Source: Sorangium cellulosum | GTDB lineage: Bacteria > Myxococcota_A > Polyangia > Polyangiales > Polyangiaceae | NCBI RefSeq assembly: GCF_002950945.1 | Contig: NZ_CP012673.1 | Span: 7,144,501 to 7,208,500 of the forward strand | DNA length: 64,000 bases | Reading direction: 5' to 3' | In this document: positions 62,633 to 64,000 of the stretch, one piece after another | How the letters are laid out: every line of letters begins with the position of its first letter | How positions within the stretch are numbered: the first letter of the stretch is position 1 | Translations under genes and position numbers: made by a program | The notes under the pieces: model-generated | What the model was told of the DNA's origin: nothing | What the model saw: the letters and a program-made list of their open reading frames with translations, nothing else | Database searches by the model: none

Positions 62633-63724
62633 ATGCCGCCGCCCAACTTCCTCCCTGCCCTGCTTCGCCCCGAGCTCGCCGAGCTGCACGCCTACACCCC
62701 GGTCGCGGGGGACTACCCCGTGCGGCTCGACGCGAACGAGAGCCCGCCGCTCCTCTCGCCCGAGGCGCGGGCCGCGCTCGCGCGCGCCGCGGCGCCCGAG
62801 AACTGGGGCCGTTACCCCGACGCGCGCCTGGTCGAGCTCCGCGAGGCGATCGCGGCCCGCTCGGACGCCGAGCCCGACGAGATCCTGGTCGGCGTCGGCT
62901 CGGACGAGGTGATCGCGATGGTGCTCACCGCGCTCAGCCGCCCGCGGCAGGGCGCGCGGGAGGCCAGCATCGTCACGGTCACGCCCACCTTCGTCATGTA
63001 CAAGCTGAGCGCGCGCGCGCGGGGCATCCGCGCCGTCGAGGTCCCGCTCGACCGCGGCTGGGACCTCGACGTCGCCGGCCTCGCGCGCGCCGTCGAGTTC
63101 ACGCGCCCCAACGTCGTGTTCATCGCCTCGCCGAACAACCCGACGGGCGCGCTCATGTCCGAGGACCGGCTCGAGGCGGTCATCGCCGCGGCGAAGGACG
63201 CCCTGGTGATCATCGACGAGGCGTACATCGATTTCGCCCCGCGCGATCAGCTCGCCCTGCGCCGGAAGCACCCCAACGTCGCCGTCCTGCGGACGCTCTC
63301 GAAGATCGGCCTCGCGTCGCTGCGGGTCGGCTGGCTCGTCGGCGACCGCGAGCTCGTGGCCGAGATCGACAAGGTCCGCCAGCCCTACAACGTCCCCGTC
63401 CCGTCGCAGCGCGCGGCCACGTTCGCCCTGCGAGAGCTCGACGGCGAGATCCGCCGCGTGGTCGCGGCCGTGACGAGCGAGCGCGAGCGCCTCGCGCGCG
63501 GGCTCACCGAGCTCGGGCTCGACGTCGCGCCGAGCCACGCGAACTTCCTGTGGGCCGGCACGCGCCGCCCTGCCGGCGAGGTCTTCGAGGCGCTCGCGGC
63601 GCGCGGCGTGCTCGTGCGCAGCCCCGGCGCGGCGGTCGGGCGCCTCGCGCACCGGCTCCGTATCACCGTGGGCCTCCCCGAGGAAAACGACCGCCTGCTC
63701 GCCGAGATCGCCGCGTGCGTGTAG
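62633..63724 (+). CDS. hisC: Histidinol-phosphate aminotransferase
   Basis: A 363-residue class I/II PLP aminotransferase of histidine biosynthesis. RLDANESP near 31-38, ASPNNPTG (165-172), IIDEAYIDF (193-201) and the PLP lysine K224 in TLSKIGLASLRVGW are the HisC signatures. Length matches the family. No other his genes are adjacent, as is common in myxobacteria. Acting on other imidazole or aromatic substrates cannot be excluded. Confidence 0.94.
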   Translation: MPPPNFLPALLRPELAELHAYTPVAGDYPVRLDANESPPLLSPEARAALARAAAPENWGRYPDARLVELREAIAARSDAEPDEILVGVGSDEVIAMVLTALSRPRQGAREASIVTVTPTFVMYKLSARARGIRAVEVPLDRGWDLDVAGLARAVEFTRPNVVFIASPNNPTGALMSEDRLEAVIAAAKDALVIIDEAYIDFAPRDQLALRRKHPNVAVLRTLSKIGLASLRVGWLVGDRELVAEIDKVRQPYNVPVPSQRAATFALRELDGEIRRVVAAVTSERERLARGLTELGLDVAPSHANFLWAGTRRPAGEVFEALAARGVLVRSPGAAVGRLAHRLRITVGLPEENDRLLAEIAACV

Positions 63725-64000
63725 CCCTGCCGCGCCCTGCCGCGCTGCTCGCGCCGCTCGTGTCGCTCGCGCTGGTCACCGGCTGCGGCAGGACCACGGT
63801 CGCGCGGGCGGTGGACGGCCAGATCATCGAGGGCCGCTTCATCGCCCCGCGCGCTTACACGCTCTACGCCATCGGCGCCGAGGCCGAGGCGCGCGGCGAT
63901 CTCGCGATGGCCCTCGCGGCGTACGAGCAGGCGGAGGACAGCGATCCCGACAGCGCGGACATCTGGACCCGCGTCGGCGCCGTCCGCTGCCGCCTCGGCC
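63715..64000 (+). CDS. TPR lipoprotein, 5' part only
   Basis: 95 codons up to the window edge, starting at GTG 63715 inside the end of hisC (10-bp overlap). A signal peptide with lipobox LVTGC is followed by AIGAEAEARGDLAMALAAYEQAEDSDPDSADIWTRVGAV, one clear TPR unit and part of the next. Probably an outer-membrane or periplasmic scaffold. The function of the rest cannot be seen. Confidence 0.78.
   Translation, partial: MRVALPRPAALLAPLVSLALVTGCGRTTVARAVDGQIIEGRFIAPRAYTLYAIGAEAEARGDLAMALAAYEQAEDSDPDSADIWTRVGAVRCRLG

Overview
The window looks like a chromosome segment of a myxobacterium, most likely of the Sorangium/Polyangium group (inference). It is very GC-rich (about 70 percent) and has a third-position G/C bias so strong that long shadow ORFs run antisense to almost every gene. 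It also carries many secreted lipoproteins of unknown function, a Ser/Thr kinase fused to a sensor domain plus a second kinase remnant, a mevalonate-pathway operon, a GTP-dependent PEP carboxykinase, and a DUF1552/DUF1592-type gene pair. No rRNA, tRNA, insertion sequence or CRISPR array was seen.

Layout. 1-6,150: tail of an FAD-linked oxidase, a secreted protein with a CxxCH motif, an epoxide-hydrolase-like enzyme, an MFS transporter and an orphan N6-adenine-type DNA methyltransferase. 6,151-14,800: serA, an HtrA-type lipoprotein protease, the DUF1592/DUF1552 couple, an esterase-like lipoprotein, a predicted beta-propeller lipoprotein and a small Cys-rich secreted protein. 14,800-17,430: a decayed stretch with a partial duplicate of the propeller lipoprotein 3' end and a membrane glycosyltransferase-like gene split by two frameshifts. 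17,444-18,271: a sterol-desaturase-family hydroxylase.

18,293-26,899 (minus strand) is a nine-gene surface-sugar operon, read in the order flippase-like protein, GT-B-like transferase, cytidylyltransferase (SpsF-like), split transketolase, class III aminotransferase, SDR, KdsC-like phosphatase, NeuB-like synthase. It looks like a non-canonical ulosonic-acid (sialic-acid-like) pathway. The transketolase pair is present, and the usual HexNAc epimerase and dehydratase genes are absent. This is the best candidate for an undescribed pathway.

27,238-31,655 is a signalling block: PAS histidine kinase, response regulator and small protein on the minus strand, with a PAS-PAS-STAS protein divergent to them. 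31,663-36,628 holds a HugZ-like protein, a B12-binding radical SAM/TPR protein, a GH1 glucosidase and a TPR protein. 36,654-42,130 is repeat-rich and scarred. It contains a 31-bp triplication, an AAA-ATPase-like/PD-(D/E)XK gene with an internal deletion, a 42/43-bp repeat array with a perfect 85-bp duplication, and a kinase fragment, alongside an intact STAS-like gene and a zinc alcohol dehydrogenase. 42,130-53,759: CDF metal transporter, pckG, a transporter remnant, a SagB-type oxidoreductase, a CBM-like lipoprotein, a GNAT enzyme, the kinase/periplasmic-binding-protein fusion and a DUF6345-like protein.

54,084-58,322 is a tightly coupled operon of polyprenyl diphosphate synthase, mevalonate kinase, diphosphomevalonate decarboxylase and phosphomevalonate kinase. 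After a membrane protein comes a striking 160-bp nested palindrome (59,743-59,902). It is followed by a lower-GC two-gene ATPase/TOPRIM-like module (60,099-62,146), which resembles phage-defence pairs and runs into a truncated AbiEii-like gene. The window closes with hisC and the start of a TPR lipoprotein. Family names come from memory of motifs; no database search was run.
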